Origin: Gemmataceae bacterium
GTDB taxonomy: Bacteria; Planctomycetota; Planctomycetia; Gemmatales; Gemmataceae
Assembly (NCBI GenBank): GCA_019752375.1
Contig: JAIEMG010000115.1
Location: 1 to 43,292 of the forward strand
DNA: 43,292 bases
Direction of reading: 5' to 3'
The translations under genes and the position numbers were made by a program. Positions 8,570 through 16,105 of the stretch are shown here, piece after piece. Every line of letters starts with the position of its first letter. Positions within the stretch are counted from its first letter, which is position 1. The notes beneath the pieces were generated by a model that saw only the letters and a list, made by a program, of their open reading frames with translations, made no database searches and was not told the DNA's origin.

Positions 8570-11116
8570 ATGAAGACCGCTCATCTCCGTTCGCGCCTCG
8601 GCTTGAGGCACCAACTGTTCGGGCTCGTCGCGTTTCTTGCCCTGACCGCACCTATTGCTGCCGCGCCTTCCGAGAAGGACAAGGCGGAGGTGATCGGACA
8701 GCCGGTTTCGCTGCACGTCTTGCCCGAAACGATCGTGCTCAACGGCCCGCGCGCCACGCTGCAGATCATTGTCAGCGGCAAGTACGCAGACGGTTCGGTG
8801 CGCGACCTGACACCCTTCTGCACCCTTCAAGCAGAAGCGGCCGACCTGCTCGCGATCGATGCAGGCGGATTTTTGGTGCCCAAGAAAGAAGGCGCTAGCA
8901 CATTGATCGTTACCGCCGGCGGCCAGACGGCCCGTGTGCCGGTCGCGGTCAAGGACTTTAGCAAGCCCCAGCCGGTCAGCTTCCGCAATGATTTCATCGC
9001 ATCGCTGAATGTCGGCGGCTGCAACTCGGGCGCCTGTCACGGCACGCCGAGCGGCAAGGGCGGCTTCAAGCTCAGCTTACGTGGCTATGATCCCTCGGCC
9101 GACTATCTCCAGCTCACACGCGACGTGCTCGGCCGCCGGGCCGACCGCCTCGACCCAGATGCCAGCTTGATTCTTCAAAAAGCCCTGGGCATCGTCCCGC
9201 ACGAGGGTGGTCAGCGCTTCAAGGCAGACACCATTCCGGCGAAGACCATTCGCAGCTGGGTCGCCGAAGGCCTGCAGGACGATCCGGCCAACCAGATCAC
9301 GTTGAAGAAAATCGAAGTGCTGCCCGGTGGCCGCGTCCTCAACGCCCCGTCCAAGTGGCAGCAGCTGGCCGTTCTCGGCCACTTCTCTGACGGCAGCATC
9401 CGCGACGTGACGCGGTTGACGGTCTTCAGCAGCAGCGATGCGGGCATCGCCGACGTGGGCCCGACGGGTCTGGTGGAGTTCACCCAATCTGGCGAGGTGG
9501 CGATCCTTTGCCGTTACCTGGAAGAAATGTATCCGGTGCGGCTGACCTACCTGGAGCCGAAGAAGGACTTCAAGTGGTCCAACCCTCCCGAGAACAACTA
9601 CGTCGACAAGCACGTCTTCGCCAAGCTGAAAATGCTCAGCATCCTGCCGTCGGACCTCTGCACCGATCAGGAATTCGTCCGCCGCGTATATCTCGACGTC
9701 TGCGGCGTGCTGCCGACGCCGGAGGAAGTCCGCAAGTTCCTCGACGACAAGGCGGCCGATAAGCGTGCCAAGCTGATCGACGCCTTGCTGGAACGGCCGG
9801 AATATGCCGACTTTTGGACCATGAAGTGGTCCGACGTGCTGCGTAGCAATCGCAAGACGATCCAGCTGAAAGGCATCCACGTCTACCAGCAATGGGTGCA
9901 CGGCAACATCAAGAAGAACACGGGCTGGGACCAAGTGGTGCGCGACCTGGTGACATCCAGCGGCAGCACCTTCGCCAATCCGCCGGCCAACTTCTACCGG
10001 ATCGCTCGCGACCCGCAAAACCTGGCCGAAACGACGGCACAGCTGTTCTTCGGCATCCGCATGCAATGCGCCAAGTGCCACAATCACCCGTTCGAACGCT
10101 GGACGCAGGACGACTACTACAGCATGGCGGCCTTCTTCGCCCGCGTTCGCCAGAAGAAGGACACGCTGGAAGTCGGCCCCACGCCACAGACGCTGGGCGC
10201 CGAAATCATCTACTCCGCACGTTCGGGCGATGGCAACATCGAAGTCACGCAACCGCGCACCAACAAGGTGATGCCCCCGAAGTTCATGGGCGGTGCGGTC
10301 CCGACCATCAAGCCCGGCCAGGACCGTCGCGAAGTACTGGCCGACTGGATGACCTCCGGCGACAACCCGTTCTTCGCCAAGTCCGTCGTCAATCGCATCT
10401 GGTTCCACCTGAACGGCCGGGGCATCGTCGACCCCGTGGACGATTTCCGCGATTCGAATCCTTCGGCCAACGACGAATTGCTCGATGCCCTGGCCAAGGA
10501 CTACATCGCTCACAAGTTCGACAACAAGTACATCATCCGCACGATGCTGAACTCGCGGACCTATCAGCTGAGCGCCCAGAGCAATGACTTCAACAAGGAC
10601 GACAACAAGTACTTCTCGCACGCCACGACGAAGTTGCTGTCCGCCGAGCCGCTGCTCGACGCCATCTGCTCCGCGACCGATGTTCCCGAGAAGTTCCAGG
10701 GCCTGCCCCTCGGCACCCGTGCCGTGCAGCTGCCCGACGGCGAGGTCAACCACGTCTTCCTGAAGACGTTTGGCCAGCCCGGCCGCGAGCTGGCTTGCGA
10801 GTGCGAGCGTGAAGGCGACAGCAACTTGGCCCAGGCACTCCAGCTGATCAACGGCCCCACGATCAACGAAAAAACCCGCAACGCGAACAACCGCCTCGGC
10901 AAGTTGATCGCAGCCAAGAAGACCGACAAGGAAATCCTGGACGAGCTGTATCTCGCCACACTCTCCCGCCTGCCGATGGAGGGCGAAGTGAAAGCCGCCC
11001 TGGGGCACGTCGACAAAGCCGCGAACGTCAACGGCGATCCGCAGGCCAAGCGCAAGGCCTGGGAAGACGTGCAATGGGCGCTGCTCAATGCCAAGGAGTT
11101 CTTGTTCCGGCATTGA
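8570..11116 (+). CDS. Secreted BIG2-DUF1549-DUF1553 cytochrome-like protein
   Basis: An 848-residue exported protein with a signal peptide (about 1-32, AIAAA-type cleavage site). In order it has a bacterial Ig-like (BIG2) domain at about 45-128, a cysteine site 'CNSGACHG' (C151-x4-C156-H157), a second BIG2-like domain at about 246-336, a DUF1549 (PSCyt2) domain with a classical haem motif C500-AK-C503-H504, and a DUF1553 (PSD1) domain to the end (with the family motif 'DSNLAQALQLINGP'). These proteins are characteristic of planctomycetes; roles in polysaccharide breakdown or redox chemistry at the cell surface have been proposed but not shown. Usually a DUF1501 gene follows; here a terminator-like hairpin follows instead, so the gene is probably monocistronic. 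The start is supported by GGGGG-rich sequence about nine bases upstream. Confidence 0.92.
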   Translation: MKTAHLRSRLGLRHQLFGLVAFLALTAPIAAAPSEKDKAEVIGQPVSLHVLPETIVLNGPRATLQIIVSGKYADGSVRDLTPFCTLQAEAADLLAIDAGGFLVPKKEGASTLIVTAGGQTARVPVAVKDFSKPQPVSFRNDFIASLNVGGCNSGACHGTPSGKGGFKLSLRGYDPSADYLQLTRDVLGRRADRLDPDASLILQKALGIVPHEGGQRFKADTIPAKTIRSWVAEGLQDDPANQITLKKIEVLPGGRVLNAPSKWQQLAVLGHFSDGSIRDVTRLTVFSSSDAGIADVGPTGLVEFTQSGEVAILCRYLEEMYPVRLTYLEPKKDFKWSNPPENNYVDKHVFAKLKMLSILPSDLCTDQEFVRRVYLDVCGVLPTPEEVRKFLDDKAADKRAKLIDALLERPEYADFWTMKWSDVLRSNRKTIQLKGIHVYQQWVHGNIKKNTGWDQVVRDLVTSSGSTFANPPANFYRIARDPQNLAETTAQLFFGIRMQCAKCHNHPFERWTQDDYYSMAAFFARVRQKKDTLEVGPTPQTLGAEIIYSARSGDGNIEVTQPRTNKVMPPKFMGGAVPTIKPGQDRREVLADWMTSGDNPFFAKSVVNRIWFHLNGRGIVDPVDDFRDSNPSANDELLDALAKDYIAHKFDNKYIIRTMLNSRTYQLSAQSNDFNKDDNKYFSHATTKLLSAEPLLDAICSATDVPEKFQGLPLGTRAVQLPDGEVNHVFLKTFGQPGRELACECEREGDSNLAQALQLINGPTINEKTRNANNRLGKLIAAKKTDKEILDELYLATLSRLPMEGEVKAALGHVDKAANVNGDPQAKRKAWEDVQWALLNAKEFLFRH

Positions 11117-11140
11117 GCCGGAAGTAAATAGTTACAAGTA

Positions 11141-11173
11141 AAGGCCCAGGGACTGTTCCAGTTCCTGGGCCTT
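11141..11173 (+). terminator. Hairpin downstream of the DUF1549-DUF1553 gene
   Basis: 15-bp stem (AAGGCCCAGGGACTG pairing with CAGTTCCTGGGCCTT, one G-U type mismatch) with a three-base loop, 25 bases after the stop codon. Followed by a pyrimidine-rich CTTCGTTCC stretch, not a clean T-run. Confidence 0.6.
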
Positions 11174-11288
11174 CTTCGTTCCTGCCCTTCATCCAACCTT
11201 CTGCCTTTTGCCCACGCACTTCGTCTTCTCGGTAACAGACCCATCCGCTACACTTTCACCCGGTTTCCCGAATCCGGAGGATCGGACC

Positions 11289-12011
11289 ATGTCTTCCAAC
11301 AAGCCTCGGACCCTGGTGCGGCTGGAATACGCCCGGGCCGCCGAAGCCTATCTCCACAGTCTGCCCCTGGAGCATTTCATGGAAGCCACCGCCCAGGCAA
11401 CCCAGCGCACGATCACTCTGGAAAGCCTGGATCTGGTTCACGCCCTTCGTCCGGATTTCCAGGTTTTCAACGAACTGCTGGTGCAATATCCCTTTGGCCG
11501 CAGCCGGGAGATTCGCCAGGTAGTTCCGGACAACATGGTCGTGGTGCACGACGAGCCCATCGACGCCGACGGCAGCTTCGACGTGCCTTTGCAGCCGGTG
11601 GGCCCGTTCTGGGTGCTGGAGTACGTGTCCAAGAACAGCCGGCGCAAGGACTACGAGGACAGTTTTCGCAAGTACGAGCGCGAGCTGAAGGTGCCGTACT
11701 ACCTGCTGTTCTACCCGGACGGCCCGGAGCTGACGCTGTTTCGCCTTGTCGGCAAGAAGTATGTCAGCGTCACCGCGGACGCCGCCGGGCGGCACCCGCT
11801 CGCCGAAGTGGAACTGGCCGTCGCCTTGCACGATGGCTGGGTGCGCTTCTGGCACCAGGACCAGCTGTTGCCGTTGCCGGCCGATTTGCAAAGCCAGGTC
11901 GCGCAACTCCAGACACGGCTCGACCAGACGCAGCGACAACTCGAACAGGAGCGGGCGGAAATAGAACGGCTGCGGGCTCAACTCCGCAAGCTCGGCGTCA
12001 GCGGCGACTGA
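11289..12011 (+). CDS. Uma2-family (DUF820) nuclease-like protein, copy 1
   Basis: A 240-residue protein of the Uma2 family, whose fold is PD-(D/E)xK nuclease-like; cellular roles are unproven although the family is greatly expanded in planctomycetes and cyanobacteria. The candidate active-site residues are D81 (VPDNMVV) and E111 (VLEYVSKN, with K115), followed by the family's 'KYERELKVPYYLLFYPD' helix-strand. The C-terminal 45 residues form a coiled coil (QLQTRLDQTQRQLEQERAE-type heptads). The ATG at 11289 has GGAGG at 11276-11280. The sequence is the same as the downstream copy except that 14 coiled-coil residues are missing and a few tail residues differ. There is no methylase or other restriction partner nearby. 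Confidence 0.85.
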   Translation: MSSNKPRTLVRLEYARAAEAYLHSLPLEHFMEATAQATQRTITLESLDLVHALRPDFQVFNELLVQYPFGRSREIRQVVPDNMVVVHDEPIDADGSFDVPLQPVGPFWVLEYVSKNSRRKDYEDSFRKYERELKVPYYLLFYPDGPELTLFRLVGKKYVSVTADAAGRHPLAEVELAVALHDGWVRFWHQDQLLPLPADLQSQVAQLQTRLDQTQRQLEQERAEIERLRAQLRKLGVSGD

Positions 12012-12026
12012 CGGCCCGCAACACAC

Positions 12027-12056
12027 GAAGGCGACAGCAACCTGGCCCAGGCACTC
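12027..12056 (+). pseudogene. 30-base remnant of DUF1553 coding sequence
   Basis: These 30 bases match 10811-10840 of the upstream DUF1549-DUF1553 gene at 29 of 30 positions (only C/T at 12041). They cover the codons of the conserved 'DSNLAQAL' motif. The fragment sits two bases before the left boundary of the second Uma2 repeat unit and is evidently a scar of the rearrangement that duplicated Uma2. Confidence 0.75.
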
Positions 12057-12080
12057 AGCCCGAATCCGGAGGATCGGACC

Positions 12081-12845
12081 ATGTCTTCCAACAAGCCTCG
12101 GACCCTGGTGCGGCTGGAATACGCCCGGGCCGCCGAAGCCTATCTCCACAGTCTGCCCCTGGAGCATTTCATGGAAGCCACCGCCCAGGCAACCCAGCGC
12201 ACGATCACTCTGGAAAGCCTGGATCTGGTTCACGCCCTTCGTCCGGATTTCCAGGTTTTCAACGAACTGCTGGTGCAATATCCCTTTGGCCGCAGCCGGG
12301 AGATTCGCCAGGTAGTTCCGGACAACATGGTCGTGGTGCACGACGAGCCCATCGACGCCGACGGCAGCTTCGACGTGCCTTTGCAGCCGGTGGGCCCGTT
12401 CTGGGTGCTGGAGTACGTGTCCAAGAACAGCCGGCGCAAGGACTACGAGGACAGTTTTCGCAAGTACGAGCGCGAGCTGAAGGTGCCGTACTACCTGCTG
12501 TTCTACCCGGACGGCCCGGAGCTGACGCTGTTTCGCCTTGTCGGCAAGAAGTATGTCAGCGTCACCGCGGACGCCGCCGGGCGGCACCCGCTCGCCGAAG
12601 TGGAACTGGCCGTCGCCTTGCACGATGGCTGGGTGCGCTTCTGGCACCAGGACCAGCTGTTGCCGTTGCCGGCCGATTTGCAAAGCCAGGTCGCGCAACT
12701 CCAGACACGGCTCGACCAGACGCAGCGACAACTCGAACAAGCGGCCCACCAGCTCGTGCAGTCAGCACGGGAACTGGAACAGGAACGGGCGGAAAAGGAA
12801 CGATTGCTGGCTCAACTCCGCAAGCTCGGCGTCAGCGGCGACTGA
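12081..12845 (+). CDS. Uma2-family (DUF820) nuclease-like protein, copy 2
   Basis: A 254-residue near-duplicate of the gene at 11289. The first 218 or so residues, including candidate active-site positions D81 and E111/K115, are identical. The C-terminal coiled coil is 14 residues longer (an extra segment beginning AAHQLVQSARELEQ). The first copy can be derived from this one by deletion between the two LEQ-encoding repeats, so this copy is probably the ancestral form. The same GGAGG ribosome site is retained. Because promoter sequence upstream of the repeat unit is not duplicated, expression may depend on read-through from copy 1. A 182-base gap follows before the NagA-like gene; no gene is visible in it. 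Confidence 0.85.
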   Translation: MSSNKPRTLVRLEYARAAEAYLHSLPLEHFMEATAQATQRTITLESLDLVHALRPDFQVFNELLVQYPFGRSREIRQVVPDNMVVVHDEPIDADGSFDVPLQPVGPFWVLEYVSKNSRRKDYEDSFRKYERELKVPYYLLFYPDGPELTLFRLVGKKYVSVTADAAGRHPLAEVELAVALHDGWVRFWHQDQLLPLPADLQSQVAQLQTRLDQTQRQLEQAAHQLVQSARELEQERAEKERLLAQLRKLGVSGD

Positions 12846-12962
12846 CGCCAGGCAGTATTGCACGGTCGCCTTCATCCAGCCTCCTTCACTTCGCTATCAC
12901 GCGAATGTCTCGCCTTCTGCTTTTGACAGCGATTCACAGGCGCAGCCGACAGTGGGCATCTC

Positions 12963-12968
12963 TATAAT
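12963..12968 (+). promoter_or_regulatory. Consensus -10 (TATAAT) upstream of the NagA-like gene
   Basis: A perfect TATAAT 60 bases before the ATG at 13028. No good -35 lies at 16-18 bases; a TTGACA at 12923 is too far away, so the promoter assignment is tentative. Confidence 0.35.
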
Positions 12969-13027
12969 CGAGGCTGGCGGAGGGTTACCTAATCCCGACT
13001 CGTCTCGCACCCATTACTGCACGCGCC

Positions 13028-14248
13028 ATGACCAACTTCCTCTTTCACAACGGCAGCATCGTCCTCGAAGATCGAATCCTCGTTGACGGCGCCGTGGCCG
13101 TGGAGGGGCCGCTGATTCGTGGCGTCGTGCCCTACGGCCGCGCCGCGTCGGCGCACGATCTGACCGTGATTGACCTGGACGAGGGATACCTCGTGCCCGG
13201 CTTTGTCGATTTGCACGTCCACGGCGGCGACGGTGCCGACTTCATGGACGGCACCGAAGAGGCCTTTCGCACGGTTTGCCGGGCCCATGCCCGCCACGGC
13301 ACCACGAGCTTGCTGCCGACCACGACCGTCGCGCGGCACGACCAGCACATGGCGTTCTTCAACGTGTGCCGAAAGCTGAAGCACGAAGGCACCGGCGGCG
13401 CACACATCCTGGGTGCCCACTTTTACGGACCGTACTTCAATCTCGCAGCCAAGGGCGCTCATCCGGGCGCGAGTTGTCGGAACCCGGAAGCGGAAGAGTA
13501 CGCCCAGTACCTCGACTTCGCCGACTGCCTGTGTACCGCGACGGTTGCCCCGGAACTGCCTGGCGCCGAGGCGTTCGTCCGCGCCTGCCGAGCCAGGGGC
13601 ATTCGCTGCAACGCAGGACATTCGCACGCCGCATTCGACCAGATGGAAGCGGCGGTCGAATGGGGCGTGCGGCACGTCGATCACCTCTTCTGTGCCATGT
13701 CGGACCGCGCCCGGCTGCGGTTGACCCAGACCTACCCGATGCGCGGCGGCGTTCTGGAAGCAACGCTCTATTTTCCCGCTCTGACCACCGAGGTCATCGC
13801 GGACGGCAAGCACTTGCAGCGCGAATTGCTCCTGCTGGCTCATGCGATCAAGGGTACGGATCGCCTGGCACTGGTGACCGACAGCAATCGCGCCCTCGAC
13901 ATGCCCGACGGCCCCTACATGATGGGACCGCTCGACGGTGGGGAACCGGTCCTCAAGGGCGACGGCGTCGGCCTGATGCCGGACGGCCAGGCCCTGGCGT
14001 CCAGTGTCAGCGGCATGGACCACATGGTGCGCACCTTTCATGCGTTGACGGGAGTATCGCTCGTTGAAACCATACGCATGGCGTCGCTGACGCCGGCGCG
14101 AATCGCCGGCTGGGAGAAGGAAATCGGCAGCATCGCGCCGGGCAAGCGGGCCGATCTGGTCGTGCTCGACGCCGATTTGCAGGTGCGACAGGTCTACGTG
14201 GCAGGAGAATTGCAGTATCCGGTCAAGGATGCCAGGGCAGGAAGGTGA
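13028..14248 (+). CDS. N-acetylglucosamine-6-phosphate deacetylase-like amidohydrolase
   Basis: A 406-residue amidohydrolase (TIM barrel) of the NagA group. NagA would convert GlcNAc-6-phosphate to GlcN-6-phosphate and acetate in the cytoplasm. Visible metal/catalytic motifs are H63-V-H65 (DLHVHGG), H198 (NAGHSHA), H219 (VDHLFCAM) and the catalytic aspartate D285 (VTDSNRA). The motif that holds the metal-binding glutamate in NagA (H-L-E-G-P) reads H-F-Y133-G-P, so that ligand is replaced by tyrosine. The C-terminal 'GSIAPGKRADLVVLD' is the usual composite-domain motif. Activity on GlcNAc-6-phosphate is therefore uncertain; a related amidohydrolase substrate is possible. No nagB or sugar transporter is adjacent. 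No strong ribosome site was seen. Confidence 0.8.
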   Translation: MTNFLFHNGSIVLEDRILVDGAVAVEGPLIRGVVPYGRAASAHDLTVIDLDEGYLVPGFVDLHVHGGDGADFMDGTEEAFRTVCRAHARHGTTSLLPTTTVARHDQHMAFFNVCRKLKHEGTGGAHILGAHFYGPYFNLAAKGAHPGASCRNPEAEEYAQYLDFADCLCTATVAPELPGAEAFVRACRARGIRCNAGHSHAAFDQMEAAVEWGVRHVDHLFCAMSDRARLRLTQTYPMRGGVLEATLYFPALTTEVIADGKHLQRELLLLAHAIKGTDRLALVTDSNRALDMPDGPYMMGPLDGGEPVLKGDGVGLMPDGQALASSVSGMDHMVRTFHALTGVSLVETIRMASLTPARIAGWEKEIGSIAPGKRADLVVLDADLQVRQVYVAGELQYPVKDARAGR

Positions 14249-14303
14249 ATGATGAGGCGGTTTCCATTGAAGTCAACGCTGCCAGTTCACCCGTTGCCGT
14301 TCT

Positions 14304-14424
14304 GCCCCCCTCGCCCCTGTACTTTGGGGAGAGGGGATGGGGGTGAGGGGCTTTCACGCAGTTTGTGCGAGGTTCGCCCCCTCACCCCCATCCCCTCTCC
14401 CCAAAGTACAGGGGCGAGGGGGGC
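14304..14424. repeat. 47-bp-arm perfect inverted repeat
   Basis: Arms 14304-14350 and 14378-14424 are exact reverse complements around a 27-base loop, made of CCCC/GGGG blocks with CTTTGGGGAGAGGGG-type sequence. The + strand frame through it translates to low-complexity peptide (LTPIPSPQSTGARG-like), a known phantom product of such repeats. It lies between the NagA-like gene and the binding-lipoprotein gene and decides the start choice of the latter. Confidence 0.85.
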
Positions 14425-14461
14425 CTGTACGGTTTCGTTCGCCGCAGGGGTTACGGCGCTA

Positions 14462-15592
14462 GTGTGCGGGCATAAACGGCCACGAACACTTTTCGTCGCG
14501 CTCATCCTCACGCTCGCCGGCTGCAACAAGCCATCACCTGAACCGGTGTTGATCGGCCACCTGGCGCCGCGCAGCGGCGCGGACGCCGCCATCGGATTGA
14601 ACACGCAAGAGGCGCTCAAACTCGCGGTCGAGGACGCCAACGCGGCCGACAACCAGGTTAATGGGCGACGCGTGATCGTCGTTCATCCCGAGACGGGGGC
14701 AGATGCCCAGGCCGTGCAGGACGTTGCCGTGCGCCTGCTCACGATCGATCGCGTCGCGGCGATCATAGGCACGGTGGACGCGTCTGCAACGGAGCGCCTC
14801 AGTCGTACCGTGCCGCAATACGCGGTACCGCTCGTCAGTACTACGTCCTTACCATCTCAGGCACTGGCGCCGAATGGCTTTTCGGTTGGGCTCAACCCCG
14901 CGGACGTGGGCCGCACACTCGCCCGCTTCGCCATTGGAGAGAAAAAGGCAAAGAAAATCATCGTGCTGAGCGAGGCACGCGATGCGGTGGCTGGCAGCTT
15001 CTTCGACGAGGCCGGCAATTTGAAGGTCGACCCCACGCGCTGGACGATTCCGGACGCGAAGGAGTTCCTGTCCCTTGCGGACAAGGTCGTTCAATCGGCC
15101 CCGGACCTGGTCTTCATCGCAACAGCGCCGAGCACCTTTCGCAGCATACGAACCGAACTCTTGAAACAGGGCCTGGACGAATCGGTGCCGATCGTCTTTG
15201 GCGGAGGCGAGGCATCGCTGACATCACTGGGGGGCGATACGGACAAGGGCTCGGCATCGCTTTATCGCGCCACCGCGGTCGTGTTCGATGCCAGCGTGCC
15301 CCGAGCGCTGGCTTTCGCCACACGTTTCGAGGAGCGAAGCAAGCGGCAGCCGGACGCGACCGCTGCACTGGCTTACGACGCGGCCAACGTCCTTTTTGAT
15401 GCCATTCGCCGAGCCAAGACGTTCCACGGGCCGAAGGTGCGTGAAGAGTTGCTGCAGACGCAGAACTTCAAAAGCTTGACCAGTCCCTTGTCATTCGACA
15501 AGGACCAGAATGCGCGTCGGGCGTTGTTCGTCGTTCGTTTTGAGAAGGGGCGGGAGAAGCTCGTCAAGCAGTACGATGCACCTGCGCCGTAG
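14462..15592 (+). CDS. Branched-chain-amino-acid-type ABC substrate-binding lipoprotein
   Basis: A 376-residue periplasmic-binding-protein type I (Peripla_BP_6/LivJ-like). From GTG at 14462 the product opens with a typical lipoprotein signal (CGHKRPRTLFVALILTLAGC), so export and lipid anchoring are expected. The mature part shows 'IGHLAPRSGADAAIGLNTQEALKLAVEDANA' in two parts and 'AAIIGTVDASATERLSRTVPQYAVPLVSTTS', typical of the family. The ligand is unknown. The frame extends back to ATG 14249, but that would translate the 47-bp-arm palindrome and bury the signal peptide, so GTG is preferred; a GGGG-containing stretch (14448-14451) is the only ribosome-site candidate. No permease or ATPase genes for such a transporter are present nearby. 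Confidence 0.78.
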   Translation: MCGHKRPRTLFVALILTLAGCNKPSPEPVLIGHLAPRSGADAAIGLNTQEALKLAVEDANAADNQVNGRRVIVVHPETGADAQAVQDVAVRLLTIDRVAAIIGTVDASATERLSRTVPQYAVPLVSTTSLPSQALAPNGFSVGLNPADVGRTLARFAIGEKKAKKIIVLSEARDAVAGSFFDEAGNLKVDPTRWTIPDAKEFLSLADKVVQSAPDLVFIATAPSTFRSIRTELLKQGLDESVPIVFGGGEASLTSLGGDTDKGSASLYRATAVVFDASVPRALAFATRFEERSKRQPDATAALAYDAANVLFDAIRRAKTFHGPKVREELLQTQNFKSLTSPLSFDKDQNARRALFVVRFEKGREKLVKQYDAPAP

Positions 15593-15675
15593 TTGCGGCA
15601 CGTGCTTGCCCGATTGCGGTTGGCGCGGTACGCTTATTTCAGATCGTCGCCGGCTCCCGAGGGAAGGAATCACCC

Positions 15676-15924
15676 ATGGCACAGATGGCTCCTCCTGGCC
15701 CGCCGCCTTCCGTTGTCGGCGTGGATGACGACGACCGGGTGCAGCGCTTGCGCGTACGCCTCTGGCAAATCTCGGTGGCGGTCGGCACCATCTTCATCAC
15801 TGGCTGGTTCTTCACGCTCGGCTGGATTCCCGGCATCGTGGCTGCGGTGCTCGCCAAACATATCCTCGTTGCCATTCTGGTCATGGGCCTGGGTGTGGAC
15901 CAGGACCGTCCTTCCGACCACTGA
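15676..15924 (+). CDS. Small membrane protein, two predicted TM helices
   Basis: An 82-residue product. The N-terminus is proline-rich and acidic (to about residue 22), followed by an arginine-rich turn and two hydrophobic helices (about 30-50 and 54-72). The ATG follows GGAAGGA by about seven bases, which is strong support for translation. No family recognised. It sits between the binding-lipoprotein gene and the phosphate operon promoter; its stop is 32 bases before the first putative Pho-box unit. Confidence 0.65.
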   Translation: MAQMAPPGPPPSVVGVDDDDRVQRLRVRLWQISVAVGTIFITGWFFTLGWIPGIVAAVLAKHILVAILVMGLGVDQDRPSDH

Positions 15925-15955
15925 GCGATCATCGTTCGCGATTGCTTCCGAGCTT

Positions 15956-16022
15956 CTTCACATCTTCCTTCATCGAACCTTCATCGATTCCTCACGGGAA
16001 TCCCCCTTCTCGCGCCTAGAGT
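15956..16022 (+). promoter_or_regulatory. Putative Pho box and -10 of the pstS1 operon
   Basis: Direct repeats begin at 15956 (CTTCACAT), 15968 (CTTCATCG), 15979 (CTTCATCG) and 15990 (CCTCACGG). The last three are spaced exactly 11 bases, and CCTTCATCGA is repeated perfectly. The -10-like TAGAGT is at 16017-16022, in the block TAGAGTACT. PhoB/PhoP-type regulators bind 11-bp-spaced direct repeats, and a matching array precedes pstB. Confidence 0.55.
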
Positions 16023-16105
16023 ACTGGCGATTCAAGATTGGCGCAAAGCACCGGGCAACTGGCTCGGTGACAATTCACCTACCGAACAACGGAAGGAGCA
16101 ATTCC

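Larger units (their letters stand above)
11267..12739 (+). repeat. Tandem direct repeat of about 680 bases, each unit carrying an Uma2 gene
   Basis: Two copies, 11267-11947 and 12059-12739, offset by 792 bases. They appear identical by eye, including the untranslated leader with its GGAGG ribosome site and about 220 codons. Identity ends abruptly inside the 3' coiled-coil part of the genes and at a sharp left boundary (CCCGAATCCGG). Confidence 0.9.

Noticed and set aside
9077..11113. A 678-codon frame antisense to the DUF1549-DUF1553 gene
   Set aside because: Same shadow effect; the product has no domain and the + strand carries haem motifs and family signatures.
11289..12845. Uma2 pair as a restriction or toxin-antitoxin system
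   Set aside because: No methyltransferase, antitoxin or mobile element is adjacent, and the two genes are simply copies of each other.
12923..12968. TTGACA (12923) and TATAAT (12963) as one promoter
   Set aside because: The spacing of 34 bases is far too long for a sigma-70 promoter.
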